Shown one piece after another: positions 1-7,359 of a stretch of DNA of 18,196 bases. The position numbers and the translations under genes were made by a program. The notes under the pieces were generated by a model that did not search any database, was not told the origin of the DNA, and was given only the letters and a program-made list of their open reading frames with translations. The stretch's first letter is position 1. Each line of letters starts with the position of its first letter. Where the stretch lies: contig DAOWNK010000026.1 of assembly GCA_030642635.1 (NCBI GenBank), positions 1 to 18,196 on the forward strand. Direction: 5' to 3'. The stretch is from Pirellulales bacterium. Lineage in GTDB: Bacteria; Planctomycetota; Planctomycetia; Pirellulales; Thermoguttaceae.

Positions 1-138
1 GCACTGTAACCCCCTGCCTTCATCGAAAGCGAGCGAAAGCACGGGCGCCGGCGTTTCGCCGGCCTCGATATACGCCGTCAAGGTCAACAGACAAACCGAC
101 AACGCCATAGCAAATCTTGATACTGTCATCTTCTGCAT
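1..138 (-). CDS. N-terminal part of a secreted protein, possibly LamG-like (runs off the window)
   Basis: Forty-six codons are visible before the window ends. An ATG at 138 follows a strong ribosome binding site (GGAGG, complement of 147-151) at good spacing. The first 26 or so residues form a signal peptide: positive charges (QKM, R8), a hydrophobic core (FAMALSVCLLTLTA), then a polar region. The mature start contains LSLAFDEGRG, which resembles the opening strand of LamG/concanavalin-like domains (compare the YWRFEDSPG start of the PEP-CTERM LamG protein in this window); that assignment rests on few residues. It lies about 117 bases downstream of the interrupted URO-D gene in the same direction and may be the next gene of the same operon. 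The signal peptide call is fairly safe and the domain call tentative. Confidence 0.6.
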   Translation of the reverse strand, partial: MQKMTVSRFAMALSVCLLTLTAYIEAGETPAPVLSLAFDEGRGLQC

Positions 139-255
139 TTCACAATCCTCCGGAAAAAGGTAATCGTTCACGGGTTTTCAGGGCTCTCGGGACTTTTCCA
201 AGATGACTTACAACATATACAAACAATACTGCAAGTGGTCAAAAAAATCCCAAGG

Positions 256-1293
256 CTACGGTTTATAGCTGCCTGCCTCCTCATACATCGCCAGGATATT
301 TTCAGGTGGCACCTCTTCCAAAAGGCTGTGGTCGCTCGCGCACACATAACCTCCGCCGGCGCCCACCACATTGATACGCTTTCGAACCTCCTGGCGAACC
401 TCGTCAGGCGTTCCCCACGGGAGTACCGATTGCGAGTCGACACCGCCGAAAAATACCAAATGCTTACCGAACTCTCGTTTGATGATTTGAGGGTCCATGG
501 TCGCAATATGAAACTGGCAAGGTTCAATCGATTCCACACCCATCTCAATCATATCAGGAAGAATCTCCCGTACTGCACCACAGCAGTGAGCGTGGGCATG
601 CAGTCCGGCGTCGCGAATCTGCCGGATAATACGGGCCATCGGCTTCTTGAAATGCCGCTGCCAACGCTCATACCCCATCAACAAACTCGTATCGGAAGCG
701 AAATCGTCCCCGAAGAAAAAGATTTGCGCCTTGCCCTGCACGGCTTCGAGCATGCGTCTGGTTTTCTCGGCAACAAATTCGAATATGGCGTCAACGATGC
801 CGTCCACAAGGACGGGGTCTGAAGCCAGCAGCATTAGAGCTTTTTCCATTCCCATCAGATTGTAGAGCCCGCAAAAAAACGGTTCTCAATTAGAAATGTA
901 AACAGCGTGGTCCGTCCAACGCGCACAATTGGCCGCAAGTGCTTCATAGTCAAACCAGTCCGGATCAGGCCGTTTCCACGCTTTCAGATCCGCAAGTGTC
1001 TCAACATGAGCCAATGGCCGGGGAAACCCCGCAGCATACGTTCCCAGGATGGTTCCCCAGCGCGACATATTATGGCCCTCCATACCCGCTTGTACAAGCT
1101 CTGGTCCAATGTAAGGAACCATTTCAACCCGAACGTCAATACCTAATCGCAAAAGCACTTCATCTCGTGTTGACACTCCCAGCAACTCGATCAAATCCTC
1201 TGTCACGACAGGAGCATCATTCTTGAATGTTGTGGGAATACGGTCGGTCGCAATATGTTTATACGTCGCCTCAACACGTTCTATCGAATTCAT
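256..1293 (-). pseudogene. URO-D-superfamily protein (copy 1), interrupted by an in-frame TGA
   Basis: Two pieces in the same frame (1293-886 and 855-256) form one 346-codon gene with a single TGA at 888-886, codon 136. Reading through gives HAVYISN-stop-EPFFCGLYNLMGMEKAL, a continuous URO-D fold sequence, so this is one nonsense codon and not a frameshift. Later motifs are intact: FFFGDDFAS, the possible metal site HCCG (H236, C238), FFGGVDSQ and VPPENILAM. The start is ATG 1293, preceded by AGGGTG. No Shine-Dalgarno sequence precedes the internal ATG at 855, so independent translation of the second half is unlikely. The superfamily includes HemE and the corrinoid-dependent MtaA/CmuA methyltransferases; the sugar-operon context argues against HemE. 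The gene may be a pseudogene, carry a sequencing error, or be recoded. Neighbouring genes use TGA as stop. Confidence 0.8.
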
Positions 1294-1296
1294 GTT

Positions 1297-1350
1297 TCAC
1301 CCTGCAAATTCAAATGCTTCAATTCCACGCACACCCGGACGTACACGAAA
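1297..1350 (-). pseudogene. 3'-terminal remnant of a second SMP-30/gluconolactonase gene
   Basis: Read on the minus strand, this segment encodes FRVRPGVRGIEAFEFAG followed by TGA. The intact SMP-30 gene ends with FRVRPGVRGIEAHEFVG and TGA (2829-2882). The two 54-base segments match at 45 positions, including a 23-base exact run (1328-1350), and five of the seven differing codons are synonymous. Similarity stops abruptly at 1350/1351. The remnant lies directly behind the sulfatase stop and ends 3 bases before the start codon of URO-D copy 1. It is therefore the end of a lost SMP-30 paralogue that once preceded that URO-D gene. By chance or otherwise it is in frame with the sulfatase, so read-through of the sulfatase TGA would add 22 residues. 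Confidence 0.85.
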
Positions 1351-1365
1351 GGGAATCGACTTCAA

Positions 1366-2784
1366 TCAGTCAACTGCCGGCGACTTCGCCCGACTGCGGC
1401 GTGGCAGCAGCGCGCCTACGTTTGCGAGATGCGATTGCAGCCTTGCGCGAAGCTGCCGGGCCTGATTCGGCATCGTTTTGGCCAGATTTTTCTGCTCGCC
1501 GAGGTCGTTCGCCAGATTGTAAAGCTCCAAGACCTCGTCGGAGCGATATTCAATCCTGACGCCCGCACCGGACGGCAGGCCCGGCTTTTTCGCTCCGGGG
1601 CCCCAGCGGCGCCGCTCGGGGCCGTAGAACTGGATCAGCTTCCACGGACCGCAACGAATCGCGCTCGAAGGCACGCTCACCGTGCTATAGTGTGGATAGT
1701 GGAAGTAGAGCGCCTTGCGCTGGAGTGAGGATTCCCCACGGCAAACCGGCACAAGGCTCACGCCGTCCATATGCTGGTGCGGCTTGGATGGCAGGTGGGC
1801 CATCTCGAGCATGGTTGGATAGAAATCCGTGCTGATGACGGGAACATGGCACACACTGCCGGGCGTGGTCACTCCGGGCCATCTGATCAGCATGGGCACA
1901 CGAATACCGCCTTCGTACAACTGGCCTTTGGCACCCCGCAACGGCTCGTTCAAGCTGATGTTCAGTCCGCGGCCGCCGTTGTCGGACATGAAGAACACAA
2001 CGGTGCGGCGGGAGACATCCAAGTCGTCCAGCTTGTCGAGGATCCGTCCCACGTTGTCGTCCACGTGCCGGACGTAGCCGGCATAGGTTGCATTCCAGGG
2101 GCCCTTTTCCTTCAGCCCGCTGTTTCGGTATCTTTCGACATACTCCGGCTTCGCCGCGATTTTCGTATGCACGGCGTGCGCCGAGAAGTACAGGAAGAAG
2201 GGCTTGTCACGGTTGGCTTCCAGCCACGCCACGGCTGCGTCGCCCTTAACATCGGTCATGAACCGGCGCTCGGGTCCTTGGAATCGCCGGCAGCCGTTCC
2301 CGGGCGAGTAGCACGGGGTCTCGTCGAAGCCCTGCCTACTGGCGTGCTCGCCCACGTGCCATTTGCCGATCATGGCGGTCACGTATCCCGCTTCCTTCAG
2401 CGCTTCGGCGACTGTCACCTCCCCGAGATGCAAAGCACCGGACTCGGCGGGCAGCGTTTCCGCGCCGGCGGGAACGCTGTAATTCCCACCGCCGCCAAGG
2501 TGACAAGTCACATGCAGCCGCGCAGGGTACTTACCCGCCAGAATGCTCGCTCGCGTGGGCGAACAAACGGGGCCGGCAGCGTAGGCGTCGGTGAACTTCA
2601 TCCCCTCCCTGGCAATACGGTCGATGTTCGGCGTTTCCCAACGCGTTTGTCCGTAGCAACTGACATCGCTCCAGCCGAGGTCGTCGATCAAGAGGAACAC
2701 AAAGTTCGGTCGTACCGGATCGGTCGCCGAAAATGCAGTTCCACTCCACAAGACCGTGGCAACAAGCAAGGTAACTCGTAACAT
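1366..2784 (-). CDS. Secreted type I (formylglycine) sulfatase
   Basis: This 472-residue protein hydrolyses sulfate esters, probably on a carbohydrate. It starts with a signal peptide (MLRVTLLVATVLWSGTAFSA). The family motifs are all present: the metal-binding DD at 34-35, the core CSPTR with C74 as the residue converted to formylglycine, GKWH with K141 and H143, SDNGG with D268/N269, and the K286 region. The start at 2784 is preferred because AAAGGAG (2792-2798, complement) sits 7 bases upstream; a longer reading from 2832 would overlap the SMP-30 stop as ATGA but has a poorer leader. It lies between the intact SMP-30 gene and the SMP-30 remnant. Substrate cannot be read from the sequence. 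The required maturation enzyme is not in the window. Confidence 0.93.
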   Translation of the reverse strand: MLRVTLLVATVLWSGTAFSATDPVRPNFVFLLIDDLGWSDVSCYGQTRWETPNIDRIAREGMKFTDAYAAGPVCSPTRASILAGKYPARLHVTCHLGGGGNYSVPAGAETLPAESGALHLGEVTVAEALKEAGYVTAMIGKWHVGEHASRQGFDETPCYSPGNGCRRFQGPERRFMTDVKGDAAVAWLEANRDKPFFLYFSAHAVHTKIAAKPEYVERYRNSGLKEKGPWNATYAGYVRHVDDNVGRILDKLDDLDVSRRTVVFFMSDNGGRGLNISLNEPLRGAKGQLYEGGIRVPMLIRWPGVTTPGSVCHVPVISTDFYPTMLEMAHLPSKPHQHMDGVSLVPVCRGESSLQRKALYFHYPHYSTVSVPSSAIRCGPWKLIQFYGPERRRWGPGAKKPGLPSGAGVRIEYRSDEVLELYNLANDLGEQKNLAKTMPNQARQLRARLQSHLANVGALLPRRSRAKSPAVD

Positions 2785-2828
2785 CGTCATACTCCTTTGC
2801 ATTATGGTTTTTTGGCCGATCACAGGTC

Positions 2829-3701
2829 TCATCCCACGAATTCATGTGCCTCGATTCCCCGCACACCCGGACGTACACGAAAGACGCCGCCGGCATGAGG
2901 CTGCTCGGCCAATTGCGTTTCCGTCATGCGAATTCGTGCGGTCGTAACGTACAGTTCATCGAGATTTTCGCCGCCGAACGCGCACGACGTGACACGTAAA
3001 GCGGGGATTGGAATTGTTTGCTCCAGTGTACCGGCGCGTGGGTCCCATCGCGTTACGCGGCTGCCCTCCCACATGGCGATCCAGAGCATCCCCTCGGCGT
3101 CGATGGTCATTCCGTCCGGTTTGCCCATCTTCTCCGGCACGGTAACTGCCGCCCGCCGGTTGGCGATCTCGCCGGTTTCAACGTCGTAGTCGAACGCGTC
3201 CACTTGCCTGGTGGGCGTATCGATGTAATACATCGTCGATCGGTCAAGGCTCCAGGCGATCCCGTTGGAACAAGTGACACCGCCGAACATCCGCCGTACG
3301 CTGCGGTCCGTATCCATGCAATACAGGCTGCCGGCCCCAGGCTCGCTGTTGATGCTAACCGTGCCTGCCCAAAAGCGTCCGGCCGGGTCGCACTTGCCGT
3401 CGTTGAAGCAGTTGTCCGGTAAATCTTTTTCCGGGTCGTCAATGATTGTCAATTCGTTCGTTTCCAGGTCGAGGCTTGCAAAGCCGTGGTGCACCGCCAG
3501 CATCAACCCGCCACCACGGCGAGGAACGACCGCGCCGACCCGCTGCCCTACCTTAACGACTTGGTCAGTCTCGTCGGCGGGGTTGTAGATATGGACCTTT
3601 CCTTCGTGAATGTCCACCCAATACAACCGCTTGCGCCGGGTGTCCCAGATCGCTCCTTCGCCGAGCGTTGCCTTGGCATTGATGACCAGTTCAATGTTCA
3701 T
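2829..3701 (-). CDS. SMP-30/gluconolactonase family lactonase
   Basis: This 290-residue protein is a six-bladed beta-propeller hydrolase, without a signal peptide, so probably cytoplasmic. Members hydrolyse sugar lactones such as gluconolactone or other aldonolactones in a metal-dependent reaction. The expected metal ligands are in place: E15 in LGEGAIWD, N100 in NDGKCD, N146 in CSNGIAW and D196 in KPDGMTID. Length is typical. The ATG at 3701 overlaps the stop of the upstream URO-D gene as ATGA, with GGGGAG 5 bases before it, indicating translational coupling. The last 18 codons, stop included, are duplicated at 1297-1350. A role in opening the lactone formed during sugar oxidation fits the KDG-kinase-like gene elsewhere in the window, but the substrate is inferred only. 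Confidence 0.92.
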   Translation of the reverse strand: MNIELVINAKATLGEGAIWDTRRKRLYWVDIHEGKVHIYNPADETDQVVKVGQRVGAVVPRRGGGLMLAVHHGFASLDLETNELTIIDDPEKDLPDNCFNDGKCDPAGRFWAGTVSINSEPGAGSLYCMDTDRSVRRMFGGVTCSNGIAWSLDRSTMYYIDTPTRQVDAFDYDVETGEIANRRAAVTVPEKMGKPDGMTIDAEGMLWIAMWEGSRVTRWDPRAGTLEQTIPIPALRVTSCAFGGENLDELYVTTARIRMTETQLAEQPHAGGVFRVRPGVRGIEAHEFVG

Positions 3702-4729
3702 GTCATCTCCCCTTCCAAAGGATAGCGCCGGTACTGATGAATGGCGTGGATCATGGCTCGTACGTTATCCGCTTTGCAGTATGCGGTAAGCGAGTTGGCG
3801 CTGCTAATCATGTAAGCACCGCCCTTGCCGATCCTCTCGATTCGGCTCTTCACTTCCTTTTCGACCTCCTCTGGGGTCCCCCTGGTCAGCGTGTAGCGGA
3901 GATCAATGTTTCCGACCAGACAAACGCGGTGGCCGAAAAGATCCTTGACTTGTTCGATGTCCATTGCGCCCGGCTCAATAGGATGCAGGCCATGGATGCC
4001 CAGGGAAAGCAAGTCCTCCATCAGCGGCAGGACGTTACCATCGGAGTGAAGAATCCACAAAAACCCCTCATCGTGAATAGCGTCGGCCACTCGGGCCATC
4101 TCCGGCAGGAAGACATCCCGGAACATTCTCGGCGAGATCATTGGACCTTGCTTGTACGCGATGTCGTCTGCGGTCCAGACGAAGTCGACGCCGATGTCGC
4201 GCAGGTGCCGGATCACGGCAATGGCCCAGTCGGCATAGCGTGCCGCAACGGTCGTGACCAGGTCCGGATCTTCCACCAGAGCATAGGCAAGCTGTTCCAG
4301 TCCCATGCTCATGCACGTTGCAGAAACGCCGCTGCGGAGAGTCGCCCCGATTGCGTACTTATCTCGACCTTGCTCGATCACCTGTTCGGCTTCTGCGTAC
4401 AGAGCCGGGTCCTCCGGATCAGGGAACACCATACGGTCGAGATGGTCGCGCGTTTGGATAAGTGGACGCACAAGGGTCTGGGTGCCGTCGACCGTCTCGA
4501 ATTCGGCAAAGATCGGAGGTAGAAACCGAACCTGCAAGTTGTCGAACCCAAGCACCTCGTTCAACTCCACTGATCCAAGATTAGTCATGCCGCCGATGGT
4601 GTCAGGAAGATGGACTCTTTTACCCAGCAGGGCTTCTTGCAGCGGAGGGTCCACGCGGGTTTCAACGAATGGCACCATGTCGGGCTGCTCCAAACGTAGT
4701 GCCGCAAGAACGCGTTGTTTGCAGTTCAT
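3698..4729 (-). CDS. URO-D-superfamily protein (copy 2), putative methyltransferase
   Basis: This is an intact 343-residue member of the uroporphyrinogen decarboxylase superfamily with no signal peptide. Typical blocks are FVWTADDIAYKQGPMISPRMFRDVFLP (residues about 183-209), ILHSDGNVLPLMEDL (about 226-240), HPIEPGAMDI and LVGNID (271-276). Where MtaA/CmuA methyltransferases carry an H-x-C zinc motif, this copy has H228-S-D230-G, so the cysteine ligand is absent; copy 1 has H-C-C-G. Canonical HemE is unlikely because the gene is coupled to SMP-30 (ATGA) and sits 3 bases after a glycoside hydrolase. GAGGAA lies about 10 bases before ATG 4729. No corrinoid-binding protein is visible nearby. Function should be treated as unknown within a sugar-degradation operon. 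Confidence 0.85.
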   Translation of the reverse strand: MNCKQRVLAALRLEQPDMVPFVETRVDPPLQEALLGKRVHLPDTIGGMTNLGSVELNEVLGFDNLQVRFLPPIFAEFETVDGTQTLVRPLIQTRDHLDRMVFPDPEDPALYAEAEQVIEQGRDKYAIGATLRSGVSATCMSMGLEQLAYALVEDPDLVTTVAARYADWAIAVIRHLRDIGVDFVWTADDIAYKQGPMISPRMFRDVFLPEMARVADAIHDEGFLWILHSDGNVLPLMEDLLSLGIHGLHPIEPGAMDIEQVKDLFGHRVCLVGNIDLRYTLTRGTPEEVEKEVKSRIERIGKGGAYMISSANSLTAYCKADNVRAMIHAIHQYRRYPLEGEMT

Positions 4730-4732
4730 AAT

Positions 4733-7345
4733 TCAACGTTCCTCGATGGCGGGTTGGTGGATCACTTTTAGTGCAACGTCAGCAAGGATATCAGGCAGAC
4801 CGTAGACCACCTTCTTGACGGTCGCTTCGACGGTATCCTCTCGGGTGATCTTACCGCTACGCGTATCCCAAAGCTGTATTCGATAGGCGCCGTCTTTCCT
4901 AACCGGAACGGTTATGCTCGCACCGGTAATCGCCTTGGGGGTGAGTTTTCGCACGCCGACGTTGTACCATGTGTAATGTTTGTTCTGTACCCAAACCAGG
5001 CATTTGTCGGCTGATTGCAGCACGAAGCTGCGCAGGTTGGCGTCGGAGACTTCCGCGGTCTTGATTTCCCATTTCGGCTTGGTGAGTGATTCATCCTCAA
5101 TGTATCGCTCTAGCGCGGCCGCGTGGAAGAGATGGTTCTTGCTATCCAGCACGTTGCAAAGCCACGCCGTCCCGCCGCCGGCGTACTTGAGGAAAAGGCT
5201 GATCCACAGATGATTATGGAAAGAAGCCGCCTCGGGGAAGTCCCAGTGCTCGCCGCTGAGGTAGTAGCTGTCGTTCCACTCGCCCGGGCCGCCCTCGGGA
5301 ATGATCACCGGGCCGCTGAACCCGTCGAACTTGTCCATCAGGCACTCGCTCAGGCTGACCGCGTCTTGGTGGCGATCGCAAGAGTACCGCCCCTTTCCCC
5401 CACCTCTCGGTTTATCGCGGAAATACCAGTCCGGAACCAAGACGACGTCGGTGCCGTCGAGGACGGCATGGTATCCCTCTCCGATGGCGTGGGGATGCCG
5501 GTAAACATCGTTGGCTCGAATGTACGCGTGAAGCTCTTTGAGCCACGAACGAACCAACGGCTTGGAGAATCGGTTGCCCGGCTGGGCCTCGTCGCCACAA
5601 TTCCATATCCACACCGAAGGGCTGTCGCTGATGCGGCTGATCAGATAGCGCAACTGGTTTTTCTGCGTCTCGAGGGCGCGCCGGTTGAAGTAGATCTCCA
5701 GCGTTGTGCGGCACGGACCGCCGCGGGCAACCGAATACGGCAGGGTGTCGAAGCCGTAGCCGTGGTATCGGCGGACCTCGTCGTAGAACACGATCCAGTA
5801 GATCCCATGCTTTTCCATCGTCCGCACACCGTGCTCGACCTTCCAGGCGACGTGTTGGTCGATGAAGCCTCCGGGCAGGTACAGCCGTCCGTAGAAGAAG
5901 CTGCAAAGATACTCCAAGGAACAACCGTTGGCGCCTTTCCGCTGATAGTAATCGTCCATTCGCCGGGTCGTTACCCAACGCGTGTTGCCGCCGAAAAAGA
6001 AGTTGGCGTCTCGGAACCAGCCGCTTGGGCCTGTGCCGAAAAAGGAGTCGCCGTTGTCAAATTCGAAGAAGCGCGGGTCGTGCTTGCTAATCCGGAGGAA
6101 GCCTTTTCGCGTGGACTTGACAACTTCGAAGGGCCGTGCCTTGAGGTGACAAAGGCCCGTCTTGTCTTGAGCGAAGAGTTCCACCTTGTGGATTCCAATT
6201 TCTCGCGGGCGATAGTACAGCTTCCAGGGATTTCCCCGCTTGGGAAGCAGTATCTCTTCGTCCTCGCCCACGGCAATCGCCCGAAAATCCTGCGAGAAGA
6301 AGGCGGGCACCTTTTCGATTCGTCCCGAAGGGGTCTCCACAAATGCCTGAACGTTTATTTGCTTCGGATCAAAGGGGTTCCGGTAGCTGCCGGAGACCTC
6401 AAGTGGTATCTCGAGCAATTCGTATTGCCCCAGGTGATCGGGCAACTCGCCGCATCGCAGCGTCAGCGGACTGCTGTCCGTCGTACGGTTGACATCGTTC
6501 AAGTCCACCCGGTGCAGGCGATCGGGCGACGAGACCGATTCCGCTGCGGCGACCAGAATCAGTTCGTCCTGGCGGAGGATGTAGGGTGGAACCTCCAGTT
6601 GGTGCAACTCGTCGCTGGAAAACCGCGTTTGCTCCCCTCGGCTAAGAACAGCGTCGCCCAAGTGAAGGAGCACGGAATATTTTCCGGCGGCTTTCCCGGA
6701 AAGGACGATCCCGCCCTCGGCAGTTCTGTCAAACGGCAGCGTCTTGTACAGACAAACATTGCCGTAGACGCCCCCGCCTCGCCCAATTTTTTTGGTGTGG
6801 TCCTTGACTTTGACGACCAGCAGGTTTTCACCGCCGAAATGGACCTTGGGTGTCAAGTCGATGTCCGTGGGACCGGGAATACAGTACTGCAGGATGTACT
6901 TGGCGCTGCCCACGCGGGATCCGTTGACGTAGAAGTCCGCTTCATCGTCCAAGGACGAGCAGAAGAAGCCGATCCTGCATCTCTTCACTTCAGCAGGAAC
7001 GTGGAATTTGAGCCGGATCCAGACTGTCTTCCCGTTGAGTTCAGGATGCCCCAGCCGTTCCCATCGCTTGCCCACCGAAATCGGTTTCCAGTCCTCGACG
7101 GCCGCAACCTCCTGGTAGTCAACGTCTTTCTCGGCGTCAGTGGCGTGATACTCCCAAGCGGCTTGCGTCAAATCGACGATATGCCTCGTCTCGTCAAGCC
7201 GAAGGGACGTTCCCTCCTTCGCCGGTTCGGCGCCCAAGGCCGATACCGCAAAACACGCACAGGCCAGCCCCGACAATAGCAAGCATCGCGGCGCCCGCAT
7301 ACCGTTGCCTCTTGTGAGACTCAAGATGTTACGATAACTGAACAT
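4733..7345 (-). CDS. Secreted multidomain glycoside hydrolase (galactose-binding-like + DUF5060 + TIM barrel)
   Basis: The protein has about 870 residues. After a signal peptide (LLLSGLACACFAVSALGA) comes a jelly-roll, GH2-like sugar-binding region (WIRLKFHVPAEV, ADFYVNGSRVG), then a DUF5060-type block ending in GFLRISKHDPRFFEFDNGDSF, then a barrel. Two candidate catalytic glutamates fit clan GH-A: E586 in WIWNCGDE (acid/base) and E684 in VIIPEGGPGEW (nucleophile). The first motif has Asp where Asn is usual in the N-E pair. The start at 7345 has AAAGGA 9 bases upstream, overlapping the stop of the GH2 gene; alternatives are 7363 (ATGA overlap) and 7300 (AAGAGG, 7 bases), and the last would give a more compact signal peptide. 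The target bond is unknown. Together with the GH2 enzyme it suggests stepwise glycan trimming outside the cytoplasm. Confidence 0.8.
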   Translation of the reverse strand: MFSYRNILSLTRGNGMRAPRCLLLSGLACACFAVSALGAEPAKEGTSLRLDETRHIVDLTQAAWEYHATDAEKDVDYQEVAAVEDWKPISVGKRWERLGHPELNGKTVWIRLKFHVPAEVKRCRIGFFCSSLDDEADFYVNGSRVGSAKYILQYCIPGPTDIDLTPKVHFGGENLLVVKVKDHTKKIGRGGGVYGNVCLYKTLPFDRTAEGGIVLSGKAAGKYSVLLHLGDAVLSRGEQTRFSSDELHQLEVPPYILRQDELILVAAAESVSSPDRLHRVDLNDVNRTTDSSPLTLRCGELPDHLGQYELLEIPLEVSGSYRNPFDPKQINVQAFVETPSGRIEKVPAFFSQDFRAIAVGEDEEILLPKRGNPWKLYYRPREIGIHKVELFAQDKTGLCHLKARPFEVVKSTRKGFLRISKHDPRFFEFDNGDSFFGTGPSGWFRDANFFFGGNTRWVTTRRMDDYYQRKGANGCSLEYLCSFFYGRLYLPGGFIDQHVAWKVEHGVRTMEKHGIYWIVFYDEVRRYHGYGFDTLPYSVARGGPCRTTLEIYFNRRALETQKNQLRYLISRISDSPSVWIWNCGDEAQPGNRFSKPLVRSWLKELHAYIRANDVYRHPHAIGEGYHAVLDGTDVVLVPDWYFRDKPRGGGKGRYSCDRHQDAVSLSECLMDKFDGFSGPVIIPEGGPGEWNDSYYLSGEHWDFPEAASFHNHLWISLFLKYAGGGTAWLCNVLDSKNHLFHAAALERYIEDESLTKPKWEIKTAEVSDANLRSFVLQSADKCLVWVQNKHYTWYNVGVRKLTPKAITGASITVPVRKDGAYRIQLWDTRSGKITREDTVEATVKKVVYGLPDILADVALKVIHQPAIEER

Positions 7346-7359
7346 GTTGCAGTGTCCTT

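Noticed and set aside
850..900. Selenocysteine insertion at the in-frame TGA
   Set aside because: The nearby stem is weak and begins within the TGA itself, the loop is a T-run unlike known SECIS loops, and the surrounding sequence suggests Trp rather than Cys.
256..1293. Reading the URO-D copy 1 region as two separate genes
   Set aside because: Both halves are in one frame, the gap is exactly one stop codon within a conserved block, and the internal ATG at 855 has no Shine-Dalgarno sequence.
1771..2781. A 336-codon plus-strand open frame opposite the sulfatase
   Set aside because: The minus strand carries every sulfatase motif in order, while the plus-strand product matches nothing and has no ribosome binding site.
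3698..4729. Heme-pathway uroporphyrinogen decarboxylase (hemE)
   Set aside because: The gene is translationally coupled to a sugar lactonase in a glycan operon and carries HSDG at the MtaA-like metal site; only superfamily membership is supported.
5123..7279. A 718-codon open frame on the plus strand
   Set aside because: It is the antisense shadow of the DUF5060-type glycoside hydrolase; it lacks a family match, a leader and a plausible composition, which is common in G+C-rich DNA.
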